The notes beneath the pieces are model-generated. The model saw only the letters and a program-made list of their open reading frames with translations. It made no database searches and was not told the origin of the DNA. Below, in pieces: positions 33,092 through 46,000 of a stretch of 64,000 bases of DNA. Position numbers and translations under genes: made by a program. The stretch lies in the IMG/VR virus record IMGVR_UViG_3300031688_001478, positions 1 through 64,000 of that record. One strand, given 5' to 3'. How positions within the stretch are numbered: position 1 is the first letter of the stretch; every line of letters begins with the position of its first letter. This DNA comes from a virus.

Positions 33092-33099
33092 TATTTATC
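33092..33099 (-). promoter_or_regulatory. T4-type late promoter box (GATAAATA), five bases before an ATG
   Basis: Minus strand GATAAATA followed by five bases (TAGCT) and ATG 33086. T4 late transcripts start about six bases after this box, so the transcript would begin at or next to the start codon. It lies just downstream of a terminator, where a new promoter is needed. Confidence 0.6.
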
Positions 33100-33103
33100 A
33101 GTC

Positions 33104-33135
33104 AAAAAAAAGCCAGTTACTGTGAACTGGCTTTT
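33104..33135 (-). terminator. Rho-independent terminator after the fibre genes
   Basis: On the minus strand: AAAAGCCAGTT, a six-base loop, AACTGGCTTTT, then a run of T (eight in all). The 11-base-pair stem is perfect and the U-tract is on the correct side for minus-strand transcription from 34196. It closes the structural operon and separates it from the glycosyltransferase/radical SAM operon, which restarts at the box at 33092-33099. Confidence 0.88.
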
Positions 33136-33149
33136 AAATTTATATCTTA

Positions 33150-34196
33150 TTACAAGTTACTTATTGCTGATGTACCAGGTTGTGCTAATGTTATACCATT
33201 GTTTGCTCGTTTAGTAGTACAAGTACTTGAAACTGTACCGTCTACACTATCAACATAACCGACTGAGTCATCACTGTTACCGTCAACACCATCCGCTCCA
33301 ATACCATCGCCTAATGCGTGATCATCTCTAAGTGTTGCTTTGAATGTTATAGCTGTTGGGTTAGTAGTGCTGTTAACTTTAGCAACTAATTGGTAGTAGT
33401 TACTTGCATATGAACTAGAACCATACTTGATATACATCTGTACATACGAAGTAGTCAATTCATAAAAGCCTTTACCGGCACTTGTACCTGTTGAACCTGA
33501 ACTAGTTAAGTTGTTCAAGTTAAAAGTAAGTGTGCCCATTGCACTTAATAGTGCTGTCCAGTTACTATTCTGTGAACCAATTGTTCCTGCGGCTGAACCT
33601 GATGTTCCTCCTGACCTTGAAGAAGAAAAATTAATTTCTCCACCTGCATTAAAGAACGCTCTACATTGTGCTTCACTGGCAAAGCTCACTGAAAATTCAT
33701 GTGTTACTTCTGGTGTTGATGAGCTTCCCCATCCTGATGTTCTACTTGAGGTTGCTAACGATTCTGAAGTTAAACTTCCACTTGGTACACTAAATCTGCT
33801 ATCAAAACATGATTTAGCATCTGCCATTAAGTTAGACCAGTCAGTTGATGAAATACCATCACCTGCCGCTGAATCTGAAGTACTTGAAGAATTTAATGTT
33901 AAGCCAAGGAATGTACCTACCGCTTGAATCTCATCCTGTAAATTTTTATATCCATTGTCTGTGCTACTTGCTCGGATAAGCTCTCCGCCTGCCGCATCCA
34001 ACGAACCAATTGATTGGTCGTAACCATAAATTGAACTTGCTGTGTATGTGCCCAATGTATGATCTGCAGGAGTACTTAACTGCCTGTAGACATTGTTTTT
34101 CATTCCATCGTAATCAGCGTTACCGATTACATCACCAGCGACCACTTGGGTCATTGTGTGTCCACCGGATACTGTTAAAGTGCTTCCACTTGCCAT
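33150..34196 (-). CDS. Fibre-like virion protein
   Basis: A 348-residue protein rich in Ser, Thr, Gly and Asn, with an N-terminal beta-like segment (STLTVSGGHTMTQVVAG), a low-complexity Ser/Thr middle and a beta-rich C-terminal half. I do not recognise a named domain. Composition, position after the tail fibre and its own late box (34224-34231) with a GGAG ribosome-binding site all indicate a virion component, probably a second fibre or fibre-tip protein. It ends 15 bases before a strong terminator. Confidence 0.65.
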   Translation of the reverse strand: MASGSTLTVSGGHTMTQVVAGDVIGNADYDGMKNNVYRQLSTPADHTLGTYTASSIYGYDQSIGSLDAAGGELIRASSTDNGYKNLQDEIQAVGTFLGLTLNSSSTSDSAAGDGISSTDWSNLMADAKSCFDSRFSVPSGSLTSESLATSSRTSGWGSSSTPEVTHEFSVSFASEAQCRAFFNAGGEINFSSSRSGGTSGSAAGTIGSQNSNWTALLSAMGTLTFNLNNLTSSGSTGTSAGKGFYELTTSYVQMYIKYGSSSYASNYYQLVAKVNSTTNPTAITFKATLRDDHALGDGIGADGVDGNSDDSVGYVDSVDGTVSSTCTTKRANNGITLAQPGTSAISNL

Positions 34197-34223
34197 ATTA
34201 AACTCCTACTAGTTTCTTACTTA

Positions 34224-34231
34224 TATTTATC
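34224..34231 (-). promoter_or_regulatory. T4-type late promoter box (GATAAATA)
   Basis: Minus strand GATAAATA, one base from consensus, beginning on the last base of the tail-fibre stop codon and 27 bases before ATG 34196. The leader carries an AGGAG ribosome-binding site. Confidence 0.6.
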
Positions 34232-36396
34232 TATCTAACACCGATAACTGCTTCTACTATGCCTTCACCGCCGTCATTTTTATCTTCTAAACTTCTTCCT
34301 ACAATAGCCCTTGTGTCATACTCATCTTCCATACTTGCCCATGCAACTCCTGGAACATCACTAGAAACTAAACGTTGTCCTTTCTTAATTTTGCCAATTA
34401 CTTTAACAGGTACTCTTCCTGCTAATGCTACTGGTAAACCTTCTGCTTCACTGTTCATTAAGTAAGCAGGGTTTGTTGATATAACACCAAACACATCTGT
34501 GTCTGCATGTTCTAAAGTCATTGTAATTTCAGCATCGCCACCAATTTTAACTACTGTGCCTGCCTCGTAAGTTGCGTCAGCTGAGTATATCTCCGCCATA
34601 TCCGCGTACTTAGCCGAACTTGCCACACCAGTAAATGTTGTTGCAAATACTTCTGCGTATTTGAGACTTGCTGAACCTAAGCTAACTGCATTATCTGTTG
34701 CTGGTGTAATATTATGTGTATGCGTGTCTGCCGCATCGCTTCTTAAGAAACTTGCACTACTAATACTATCTAATGTATCAGCGTCTACGTTTAAAGCATC
34801 GATTACAGACTTAGTTACTTGACTGTCTACATACCCTTTAACTGATTGTTGAGTTGGAATAAGTGTAGCACTATTGCTAGACATATTATCTTCGTCAACG
34901 AATGCTGTTGCAGTAATTGTACCATCAGATAATGAACCAAACTTAACAGTAGTTGAACCTGCATCAACACCTGCTGTTGCGAGTAGCTCAGATGTAAATG
35001 ATTTTGCACCACCTAATGTTTGCGTACCTGTTGTTCTAATAACTGTGTTGTCTACAGCAACTGAACCAACTACTCCGCCGTTGTATGTAAAGTCTGCAAT
35101 ACCATCGCCGTCTGTTAGTGCATTGCTTAACGATGTATTCTGTAAGTTACCTGTACTAGCATCAAAAATAACTGTGCCATCTGTTGCTTTTAAGTCAAAT
35201 CCTTTAACACCGTTAGTAGTAATATTCTGTGTAGCTGTTACTGATACATTACTTAAATGTGCTGTATCCATCGGGTTAGCTGTAGAACCAATTGTTTCAA
35301 TTGTGTCTGCTCCAAATCCTATAATACTTCCCGACATGTGAATGTCGTCTACATATAATGTTTTAACAGGCTTTGATGTTGTACCAACTGAAAGTTTTGA
35401 TTGACCGCCAGCATCAGTAATAGTATGTATAACTTGATCAGCCGCTGATGAACTACCAATTGTAATCGATCCGCCTAAAAATGCATTATTAAATCGTTGT
35501 GTTGAAGTACCTAACGAAGCAGTATCTGTATTAGTTGGAATAAGATTTGTACTACCTGTGTGGTAGAAGCCTGCTGATGGAGTTATGGATCCGGAAATTA
35601 GTAATGCATTAGCCGAGGTAGCCGAAGTGGCTAAGTCCGCTAATGGTACTGATGTATCACTATATGCTCGTCTTAAATTCATACCTGGCTTAATAACTAA
35701 GCCAATACCTAAACCGCCCGAGTCATTAAATTCGCTGGATAAATCTACAGATGCACTGTCGTTATCTCTATAACTCGTTCCTAATGTAGCGTCTGTTACA
35801 GTGAACTCTACGTTATCACTAAAGATAGCCATAACAGTTTCAAGTCCTGACGGAGTACCAAAAGCGGTACCACTGTCATTAACATATACTAAGGCTATAA
35901 CTGCTCTTTTAATACTGTTGTTGTCTGTTAAATATAGTGTTCTTAATCTTGTTCCAAAGTTAGGACCGCCTGACTCTGATTGCCATCTACTTGTTACAGT
36001 ACCTGGGTATGAAACTTCACGCCATGCTGTACCGTCATATAATTTTTCTTTGTTGTCAACTGTATCGAAGTAAGTTGTGCCGGCGGCTAAGTCTGATGTC
36101 GGGGCCGAAGAAGCAATGAGAGGAGTTTGCCTTCTCCATGCCGTGCCATCATATACACGCATAGTGTTGTCAGATGTATTATACCAATGCTGACCTACTA
36201 ATGCTGTTTTGCCTCTAGCAACTGGATTACTAGTAGAAGCAAAGTTCTCTAGCATCCATAAAGTGTTTTGTACGAAAAATTGACCATAGCCTGATACGTT
36301 CCTGCCTACAAGTGCTACACCATACTTAGTGCTTACCTCACCTGTTGCGACGGTAATAGTACTGCCTTCGTCTGTCGTTTTTACTGAATACGTCAT
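34231..36396 (-). CDS. Tail fibre protein
   Basis: A 721-residue protein with fibre-type repeats. Two copies of a W/Y-x-x-T-x-D-N-x-x-x-V/L-YDGTAWR motif lie near residues 70-130, a pattern common in fibres of T4-like marine phages. A long beta-rich stretch with many T-x-x-LG-S-x-x-R-F/K-like segments follows. The C-terminal domain has ALAGRVPVKVIGKIKKGQ, then LVSSDVPGVAW, which resembles the terminal assembly/chaperone-type domain of other phage fibres. The ATG at 36396 has AGAGGA as ribosome-binding site. It probably recognises the host surface or links to the receptor-binding tip. Confidence 0.8.
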   Translation of the reverse strand: MTYSVKTTDEGSTITVATGEVSTKYGVALVGRNVSGYGQFFVQNTLWMLENFASTSNPVARGKTALVGQHWYNTSDNTMRVYDGTAWRRQTPLIASSAPTSDLAAGTTYFDTVDNKEKLYDGTAWREVSYPGTVTSRWQSESGGPNFGTRLRTLYLTDNNSIKRAVIALVYVNDSGTAFGTPSGLETVMAIFSDNVEFTVTDATLGTSYRDNDSASVDLSSEFNDSGGLGIGLVIKPGMNLRRAYSDTSVPLADLATSATSANALLISGSITPSAGFYHTGSTNLIPTNTDTASLGTSTQRFNNAFLGGSITIGSSSAADQVIHTITDAGGQSKLSVGTTSKPVKTLYVDDIHMSGSIIGFGADTIETIGSTANPMDTAHLSNVSVTATQNITTNGVKGFDLKATDGTVIFDASTGNLQNTSLSNALTDGDGIADFTYNGGVVGSVAVDNTVIRTTGTQTLGGAKSFTSELLATAGVDAGSTTVKFGSLSDGTITATAFVDEDNMSSNSATLIPTQQSVKGYVDSQVTKSVIDALNVDADTLDSISSASFLRSDAADTHTHNITPATDNAVSLGSASLKYAEVFATTFTGVASSAKYADMAEIYSADATYEAGTVVKIGGDAEITMTLEHADTDVFGVISTNPAYLMNSEAEGLPVALAGRVPVKVIGKIKKGQRLVSSDVPGVAWASMEDEYDTRAIVGRSLEDKNDGGEGIVEAVIGVR

Positions 36397-36409
36397 TTCT
36401 TAAATTCCT

Positions 36410-37030
36410 CTAATTTAATTGAACTCGAACCGTATAAACGATTTCAATTTCTCTGTTTTTACTTTTTTGTACTGGGTGAAATATAACATGTGTCAGTAAT
36501 ATACTGTCGTCAATATCATCAGCATAAGATAATAATCCTAACTCGTCGAATACATACGATCCATCTTGTGTTGTGCTGGTGTCAAATGCATCAGCATCAC
36601 TTGGTTCGTTGTACCCCAATGTACAAGTAATTTTTAAGTCAGTGTAACTCGGTCCTGGGATAACTTCGATTTTATCCGTTGTCGTGTTATTACTAACTAC
36701 TTTTTGGTAAGTCCTTGAGTACAATGTTCCACTGCTCTCATAACTTTCGCTAACTCTTGGAGATTTGTAAATTACTTTACCTGCTGTGTCGACACTGGTT
36801 GCTCCGTTGCCAAAGCCCATCCATTGAACATAGTAATTACCTAATTTATCTGTAATTGCCCTAGCAATCATATTCGCCATGTTGCCATAGTGAATAGCAT
36901 TACGTTTGTTTACTAGTTCTTCGCCAGTTTCTTTATCCTTAATAAGGATATGACCTGACATTTTTAGACCCATTGTATCATCCACAGGACTCTCCGCTTG
37001 TTCTTGGTTAATTATCTCTTTATCTTCCAT
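36410..37030 (-). CDS. Putative baseplate/virion structural protein
   Basis: A 206-residue protein with an acidic N-terminal stretch, then GHILIKDKETGEELVNKRNAIHYGNM (read as GHILIKDKETG and NAIHYGNM), QWMGFGNGATSVD and a beta-rich C-terminal half with VFDELGLLS. I associate the I-x-D-x-x-T-G-E-x-L-V-x-K-x-NAIH and F-G-N-G-x-T motifs with structural genes of T4-like marine phages next to the baseplate, but cannot give a T4 gene number; the gp8-gp10 region is the expected place. ATG 37030 follows a late box by exactly five bases; a GTG at 37045 inside the box is less likely. Confidence 0.65.
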   Translation of the reverse strand: MEDKEIINQEQAESPVDDTMGLKMSGHILIKDKETGEELVNKRNAIHYGNMANMIARAITDKLGNYYVQWMGFGNGATSVDTAGKVIYKSPRVSESYESSGTLYSRTYQKVVSNNTTTDKIEVIPGPSYTDLKITCTLGYNEPSDADAFDTSTTQDGSYVFDELGLLSYADDIDDSILLTHVIFHPVQKSKNREIEIVYTVRVQLN

Positions 37031-37035
37031 GCTGT

Positions 37036-37043
37036 TATTTATC
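37036..37043 (-). promoter_or_regulatory. T4-type late promoter box (GATAAATA), five bases before an ATG
   Basis: Minus strand GATAAATA followed by ACAGC and ATG 37030. The transcript predicted from T4 geometry would start at the ATG, leaving no leader and no ribosome-binding site. Confidence 0.55.
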
Positions 37044-37067
37044 ACTTTTCTTTAAAAATAGTTTTAA

Positions 37068-40000
37068 TTAAGTACCTTGTATGAATCCTACTATACTATT
37101 AACGTCAGTTGAGCCCGATGTATCACTTAAACTTGTAGTAACATAGGAACTATCACTGTCATCTGCTAACCAGTTCAGGTCTTGTGGATCTCTATAACCA
37201 GCCAATTTAATATTTTGTGTTTCTTCACCGTTGTATACTTTACTGCTTACTGCAATAATTGGGTTAGCCGTTGTACCTCTAGTACCACGTATAATGCCTA
37301 GCAACTTATTACTTATTGAGTCAATGCCTGTATACTCTATTCTTTCTGAGTTAATCCATATAACACCTTTATTACTAGCGGATGCGTTTGGTAAAACATC
37401 AGCATCTGCTACTGTAATGGTAGTATCCCACTCATTAACTATTGCTGTAACTGTTGTTAATCCTGATGTCGAACTTCTATAAAAGTCTGTTCTTCCAAAT
37501 AGATCCATAAACACAGTATGTCTAACTGGTTTAGAACTTGCTGTTCCTATTGCAATATTGCCATGTGAAACGTTACTTGTATAAACATTCATAACTAATG
37601 TTTCAAATGGTTGTATAACAATAAGTTCTTCTGGTCTGTCTGGTCCGTATCCTGACTTAGTAAATGTTACTGCATCAAATCCGTATACTGTTTCGTTGTT
37701 AACTCTATAGTTTACAGCGCCTTGACTATCGGTATCAAACACACCGTGGAAGTTATTAACTGTTACATCTTTATCCCAAACTTCTTCATCCCATGCAAAG
37801 AAGTCAAAGCCTCTTGTATTAGTGTAGAATGTAGTTGGGTGTGTGCCTGGAACAATATCCATAAACACATTAGCATCTAATATCTCGCCGTTAAAGTCTC
37901 CGCCAACTGCTGTCTTAACTAAACTTAATGTATAGTTTAGGTTGCCATCGTTAACCATGTTAGTCATAATAGCTTTATTAGTTGTTATAGTTGTATTTGC
38001 TCCTGCGCCAGTGCCGTGTGCTGAATCCATAGCATGTACAAATGCTGTTCTAATATGTGTATTGAACTTAAACTCTCTGTCACTTGCTCTCCAATTAACA
38101 CTAGTGTTGCCCATTGCGGCTTCTGTTGTGCCTTCAATACTTATAATGTTTTTAGCAATACTTTCTTTTAATGTTTCTTTAGCAGGGTTAAAGCCGTGTA
38201 CTGATTCAAAGTCAAGTACATCACCTACTTGTATTCCACCTAATGTTGGATTGTCTGTGTATGCTTTATTAAACACAATTTTGTTATCTGCAACATTATA
38301 TGTCCAGTTAGTAACTGCGCCGGCTAGTAACGTACTAGCACTAACGTTTGGTACTACTACGTCATTATGCCTAACTGTTAAACTAGAAACATCACTTGCA
38401 TCAGTAATGTAAGGTATGAAGTTAAATGGTACTTCAGTTAAGTTACTGGATGCTATTACTCGCTGTGTCTTTGTTGTAAGCGAATTTTGATACAAGTCTG
38501 AATTAACTCTATCAATTATAATCTTAGTGTTTATTTTTCTTACTGGAGCATTACTACTTACAAATCCTGCGTATGCTGTATCGCTGTTAAGTATAGTTGC
38601 ATCAGCTGTAATACTTGCATCTAGTATACGAACAGATGTTGCATCCTCATCAAAGTATGGAGGTCTATCAAAGTCACTAGTTGATCCCTTCAATATTTCT
38701 ACTGGAGCTTTCTTAATATCTCTATAGTTTCTAATCTTACTACTGTAAGGTTTAACTTCATTGAAGTATTCAACTGCTTTGCTAAAGTTATCAACTTTTA
38801 ATCCTTTAAATTGGATTAAGTCAGTTTCTTCTTTTTGTACATTTAAGTATGTAGATTTAAACGCCCAACTCAATTCTATTTGTTCGCCTATTGCAAACTT
38901 AACCATACTAAAGAATAACTTGTTCCAGTAAAGTTTATGTGTGCCTATGAATACTTTAGTGTACAAGTGATGTAGTATTTGTCTAATCTCTTTTCCGATT
39001 TCAAGTTGTTGCTTATCAGTGTATACCTTTTTATTCCACTGTACCGTTTCGTTTTCCATAGCAATCAGTGTAAACTTGTTATCTGTTTTAGTGTATTCGA
39101 ATAACTTATATTTAGAAGTAGCAGTATCTTGTACTTGTATAATACTCTTGTCTAGTAAGTTTTTTATTAACTTTAATTGCTTTTCAGTTTTAACTCGTCT
39201 AAGTGGTCTATAATCTTCGTTATAATAAATTTTAGTATTTTTTACTTTGTTAGTTCGTAGTAACTTAAACCAGTTAGAAGTTATTAAATGAGGAGTTGAA
39301 GTTGGTAGCCCAACTCTCCAATCTGTAAATACTGTGTCCATTTGTAGTTCTGAGAATATGTCGTTCATTGTTTCGAACATTTGCTTTCTAGCCGCTAAAA
39401 TATCCTTAAACATTGTTTGTCTAGGTCTAAACTGTGAACCGTATCTCTCGCCTTCACTAAGTCCTGCAACAGGAACAATTTCGTTTATAGCATTGTATCC
39501 TGCTAAACTGTCCATAACCTTAATACTTAGGTTGTGCGGAATAGTTGCATTAGTATTGCCTTCACCTGCTAAAGTCCAGCTGGTGTGCTTCTGCGATAAT
39601 CCAGATTCTTTTCTTCTAAAGTTTAAACTTACAATAGAGTCTTCAGTTTTAATTAAATCGCCTAACTTATTAATTGTCATTGCTTCCGGAGAAACAAGTG
39701 CAAAATAAGGCATTCTGTTTCCTTCAGGATTATCTAACAACTGTTCAAGCTCTTGTGTACTTTTGTTTCTATTGTATTTCATCATAGCATCGTTGGATAC
39801 TTCACTTATGCCTCTAACCCAATAGTAGTACGAAGTTATTGTTTTGCCTCGTTTGTTTATTGCTTTCTCATCAATGTATGCACCACTGTCTATTGCTGTT
39901 CCAGGTCCTGCATATTCTATTGGTGGTACAGTATTTCGTGTCCACTCGTAAATTACAATTTCACTTCCTGGGAATTTAGAACCCCAATCATTGTTTCGTT

Positions 40001-43000
40001 GCATATTATTGTAAGCAAATTGTCCGTATGTTCCTTTACCTTGCTCGTACCAGTTATATCGTACTTTACTAGTATCCCACCAAGTTTGTCCTACTTGCTC
40101 TTCGCCAAACTTAGTATACGCTGGATCATACACAATAGGATCATTCTCTACTTTGTAAGTAATGTCCTTATCTATGAATCCTGGTATAATACCTTTGAAT
40201 GGATCGTATAAGTTAATATCAAATTCTTTTACAGCCGTATCAGCATCGTAAGTAATTACGTCATCTATGAATGCAATGTCTGTTAATGTTTCTTGCTTTC
40301 TTATTACTGTACCGCTTTCTAAATATGCCCAGCCGTTACCACCGTAGTTATCAATCCATACATTGGCATGGTCGGCTAATGTTAATCCTGCTTCAGTGTC
40401 ATATCTCATGCTCTGTAACAATAATGGTTTAACGTCTTGCCTTGTGAGGTTCGTGTTAGTAAACACAACAGGGCTAGTGCCGTCTACTCCTCTAAGTTCG
40501 TATTCATACAAGTTTGCTATTGTACTAGCATTACCTAATCCCATTCCTAAAGTAAAGCCTTGCGTCCATGGAAGGTTACCTTGCCAACCGCCGCCACGTC
40601 CTAATAATCCTGCTGTACTGTTAGCGCCTGTTAATGCAGAACCAGTAACGTCTAATTGAGGATCAATGCCAGTGGAGTCGATGTTCTCAAAGTTTGGATA
40701 AGTTCCACACACATAGTCACCATCTGTAATGCCTAATAACTGTAGTAGTCCTGGGTTAAGTTCATCACTTAGTCTTATACCACTAATGTTTGGTCCGCCC
40801 ATAAGTAGTTCGCCGAAACTAGCAAGGTCGCCACCGGTTCCGTCACCGCCGCCACCAGGGCCGCCATTTGCTCCGGTTAATCCTCTGCTACCGTTTCTGC
40901 CGTCTCCGTTATTATCTCCATCTGGATTTAAAGGTCGTCCGTCCGGTCCGTATTGTACTTCGTCTGCTCCGAACCAAGGGTTACCATTTTCGTCTAATGG
41001 ACTCCATAAAGTAATGTCATCTGCTAATTGTCCTAATGGGGAACGCGGAAGAATCATGCCATTTGGCAGTCCTAAATCGTTGAGTGCATTACCGGCTTCG
41101 CTACAGCTAGGAATATCTCTTGCTGTTAAGAATACTCTACCGCCTGAACCTGCACCGGGCTTATTCAATGTGCCCAAAGTATCACTGTCAAGTACACCTG
41201 TTGTTTTACGTTTAATATCGTACTGTATTGGTACGCCAGCGTCTAAGTCACTTGGGAATATTTTGTATATGCCTCTATCAATAACTTGTATATCTGTTAT
41301 GCCGCCATAGCCGTCAACGCCTGTAATAACAAACTTAGCAGGTCTCTCAACAGCTGGCTGAGGTTTAAGTCTCGCGGACACTTCCGCATCTCTACCTTGT
41401 CCTCTAACGGTAATAGTTGGAGGATTATCTATGCTATAGCCAGAGCCTTCTAGTTTCAAGCCTACTGAAGCTATTCCGCCATTTGAATCGTAAGTGATTG
41501 CGTCATAGTCTACTAATGCTCCACCACCTGGTTCGCCACGTTGTCCAATCTTAAACGTTATAGGTGTAGCCATTCCATTTGTAAGGTAGCCACTGCCTGG
41601 GTTATTAACTGTGAATGCAAGAATGCCACTAGTACCTTGACTTACTACAGGTGTACCACCCATAAGTCTCATTATGGCTCCGACTTCGTAACCTGTACCT
41701 GCTGTAATACAAATACTGCTTTTAACAAGAGCTTGTCTGTTTTGTTCTGCTGTTACAGTATTAGTAGTATATGATGTAACATGTGTAGCAACATCCAACG
41801 TACTTGACGTGCCGCTGACAGTATGTCTAGTTGCGCCTGCGCCAGTTGTAGTTGGTGTTAGTGTTGTTTCTTTATTAAAGCATACTTGATTATCTTGCTT
41901 AATAGAATAGTCTAACACTTCTTTATATATTCCGCCTGCACAACCATTTCTAATTATCATTGGATCTGATAACTTGTTTCTAATCATTAAGCACTTTTCT
42001 TTAGTTGCTGAATCTACAGTAATAAGAACGTTAACTGATGTTGTTTGACTTAGTATCTCTTTCTTAATTGCTGTTAAGTTAGTTGAGCCACTTAGCGATA
42101 TGCTATCACCGTTAATAAAGAACGAGTCACCGGCGCCAACCATTTTAGTTTGTCCACATATTTTAACTCTAGCTTTAGGCTTACAAATTGGTACATTAAC
42201 TGTTCCACTTACTGGAGCAACTGTGCCTGATGTTGAATTCTTCTGTAAAGCTGTTAATGAAAGATAGCTAGTACTTGCTGTATTGTTCTGTTTCTGATTA
42301 AGACCTACACCAGATACTAAACCAGTTCCGCCAAATATTGCTCCGCTGGTCATATTGCCGTTAACACCGAACTGAGGAACTCCTGATGGTGCTTGGTTAA
42401 TAGGGTATGTTTTGTATATTGGGAGATTAATAGATCCCATTCCACCATAGCCGCCTGAGCCTCCTAGGTGTATCATGTTCTGTCCTACGTTTAATCTGCT
42501 ATTAGAATAGCCACCTATAAAGTTATGCGCCATGCCTGCTATGGGTGGGTATAAAGGAAAGCCGTGTATCTGTGTTTGGTTTGCCAATGTTACCAAATTA
42601 GTATTCTGATTTCCGTTTGGAGGAGGATTACCAACTCCAACTGATCCCTTACTTGGGTAGCCGGCTCCGTTAACATCGTCTGCTGGATGTTCCATGTAAT
42701 ATTTAAATGCTGTACTTGTCTTCGAATCTTTGTCTAGAGTAATAGTAATATATCTGCCTTTACTAGCATCATATGTAAATGATATTTTGCCATTTTCTTT
42801 AACAAAGCCGTTACCATGTTCTGTATAACCTTGATTTATTAACTGACCAGGGCCAACATTATTTTGTTGCCATGGTGTCATTCCAGCTGATATTTGCCAT
42901 TTAACACCTGACCATGCATGTATATCTACTTTGTCTATAGGACTTAATGTACTTGCAACGCCTGTGCCTGCAATCTTAGATCCAGTCGATCCTGCATGAG

Positions 43001-46000
43001 TACTTTGGTAAACTGTTAGTCTATCTTTAGCACTATACATATCAAACAATATTCTAACTGGATATGTTTGAGAAGTGTCTTCCGCAAACTTGTACTTAAA
43101 TGTTTCTGTTTGTCCTCTGCCCTGCGTGTTCATCTCATTTACAAATACAGATGTAACTGGTGGTACCGGAGGTTTTGGTGGTACCGGAGGAGGTGGAGGA
43201 CACGGATCATCGTGCTGTGTAAGAGATATTAACGGTGTCCAGTCAATTACAGTTGTGCCTGTAGTTGCCACACTTGCACCTGGGCCTGTCTGTCCCTTGC
43301 TAATTGTTGATGGTGGAACAATTGTTTGAATCGGTTGTGGCGGTAGTGGGTTGCCAGCTGGATCAGTAAAAGGCCACCCTTTGTTTGGTGGTGGTGTCGG
43401 TATCGGATTCGCTATCACCGGAATACTAACGCCTGGAGCAGGTGGATTCGATGGCATCTGAGGATAACCAAGTCCTGTATGTACAAGCTGTTGCTGTAAA
43501 GTATTATATGCTACACCTCTGCCTACTGCAGAAGGTATAGGATTTTGTGTTGTTATGTTAGGAATAATATTATTTACTAGAGGTGTTCCACTCACAAATG
43601 GAAGCACTGGTAAAGAATGACCTATACTTGAATTTGGTTTACCGGCACCGCCCATGCCTGCGCCGCCTTGTTGGAAATAAGGTGTGCCGCCCTTCGCCGC
43701 TGAACCGCCCCTCATCAGTTTATTTACTTGGTTCATTATTCCAGTAATTCCTGTTAAGGACATATACATGGAATCACATTGTACTAATGCTCCCGACTTA
43801 ATAGCCATCTGTCTATTAATCTCATCTGCATATTCTTGTGAGGTATGCATTGGGAACGCTGTTGCAACTTTGGCTCCATTAACCATAATATCGCCATCAT
43901 GTTTTGATATTAAGTATGCTTCTGAATCTGCGCCACCTGTTGTTGGCAATGTATCTGTGCCGTGTACTTTATATTCTTTTTCTGAAACATATCTAATTCC
44001 GCCTGTTGCGTACGGATGGTCAAACCCAAATCCTTCTAAACGTATAACAGTAGAGCTAGGTACAGATTCAACTTTCCATGCCCAGTTATAATAGTTCGGT
44101 TCCATGTCAACAATGTTTATAACTTTGTTTACAATTGTGTCTGTTCCATCTGTGTCTAAAGTATGTGCTTCTTTTAAAGTAACTTCTACCTGGTCTGTCA
44201 TCATAGTTGCATTGCCAAATGCATTATCCTGGAATGTAAGACTTGCTGTGCCTGTCGCTGTTGCATTTTGAGATAGTACCACTCCTGTTACTGTAACTTC
44301 TGCAACTGTTGTGCCTCCAGTAATGCCTGCGCCACTTACTAGCATACCGGATGTTACTACTGCATTCGGTGAAGCGATAGTTGCCGTTGTACTGCCACTA
44401 GTTGTACCTACTGAAACTACAACACTTGTAGGCTCTACAAAATCTCCGTACACACTAATTGTAGTTGCTGATTTCCCAACAACTCTGTATACACCTGAAT
44501 AGTAACCTGCGTTGTTAATTTTAACAACTCCTAAGTTTGCAACTGTTGAAGTGTTCATGTCTGTTGTAAATACTAAACCGTTATTAACTGCTAAACTTAA
44601 TGCACTTGAACTAACATTTGAACTAAAAGTACTTTCAGTAACTGTGAATGTTGTTATAATAGAATTTGCTGTACTGTAATTATTTGTTCTCTTAGAGAAC
44701 TGTATAGTCGCACCGTTTGACATTGTAACTGCTGTGTCTACTACCATTGTAACTGCATCAGTTATAGCAGTAACTTTAGTGTTAGCTGGTATCCCAGAGC
44801 CACTTACAACATGTCCAACTTGAATAGTGTTATCGCCTGCTGTAATGATTATAGTAGTTGCACTAGATAATGCACCATTAATTGTTGTGGAATAAATTCC
44901 TGTATCAGTTGTATCAACTAATGTTGTTGCCATTGTAGACGGACTTACTGTAACATTACTTGCTTTATAAGTATTACCGTTTAAGGCACCTGTACTTGAA
45001 TCTGTGAACGTTATATACGAGCCTTCTTCAAAGTCGTTCATTGAAGTAGTGCCTGTATAAGTTAAGTTAACTGTGTTGCTAGTACCAACGTTGGCATCTA
45101 GAGCAAACGTTTCTGAAGTATTAATATAATAGTTTACTGCTGAAACATTACCACTTACTGTTGGCTCAATTTTTTCTATTAACAATCTTAACGGCTCTTT
45201 ATATCCAATGCCTGAAATTGTTACAGAATTTTTAACAACTTGATCTTCATTTAAGAAGTATCCAACCGGAGTATTAACTTCCATAATAGTGTTATCAAAC
45301 ATCTTGTCACCATCAGCAAGTTCGATATTTGCATAATAACTATCTAGTGCAATGCCTTCACGTTTTAATGCTATAACATTATCGTAATAGTTTGTAATGT
45401 TTGCTTCGTCTGTTAAGTAGTTTGAGTTAGCATAAGCATCTAAACTTATGTCAGTGTACAACATTGTTGTACCTAAATTATCGTTGAATTTAATATAAGC
45501 AACATTACTAGTAGCATCAAATCCTGTGGGTTGAACTAACTTGTATGCATTAAAGTCTGAATGCTCACTAACAGCAAAATGTACTACATCATTTTCTTGA
45601 GGTATCTTATTAGCTGGACGAGAATCAATATCAAATAATCCTGTAAAATCATTTAAGTTCATTGCTTGGTATGCCACGTTGTACGAGGATATGTAACCTG
45701 CGTTTGGTAGTGGGGTATACTTGCTGTCAGTAATACCTGTGAAGTCAACATTTTTAGTAGTGGGCCACAAGTCTTTAGTTTTCATATCTGTTGGTCTATG
45801 AATAAATCTTGTGCTATCATCTACGTCAATTAATATAGTCGAGTCCGATAAGTCGTCTGGTGTTATTTCTAATGTTCGTTGTTGTTTTAGTCTTGCCGCT
45901 AATGCATCCTCGGCTTTAACTTTAATATTTAATGTGCTACCAGGTAAGTCACCTTGATATGCTTCTGCAAAATCTACTGTTGCTCTTTCAATAATTGTGA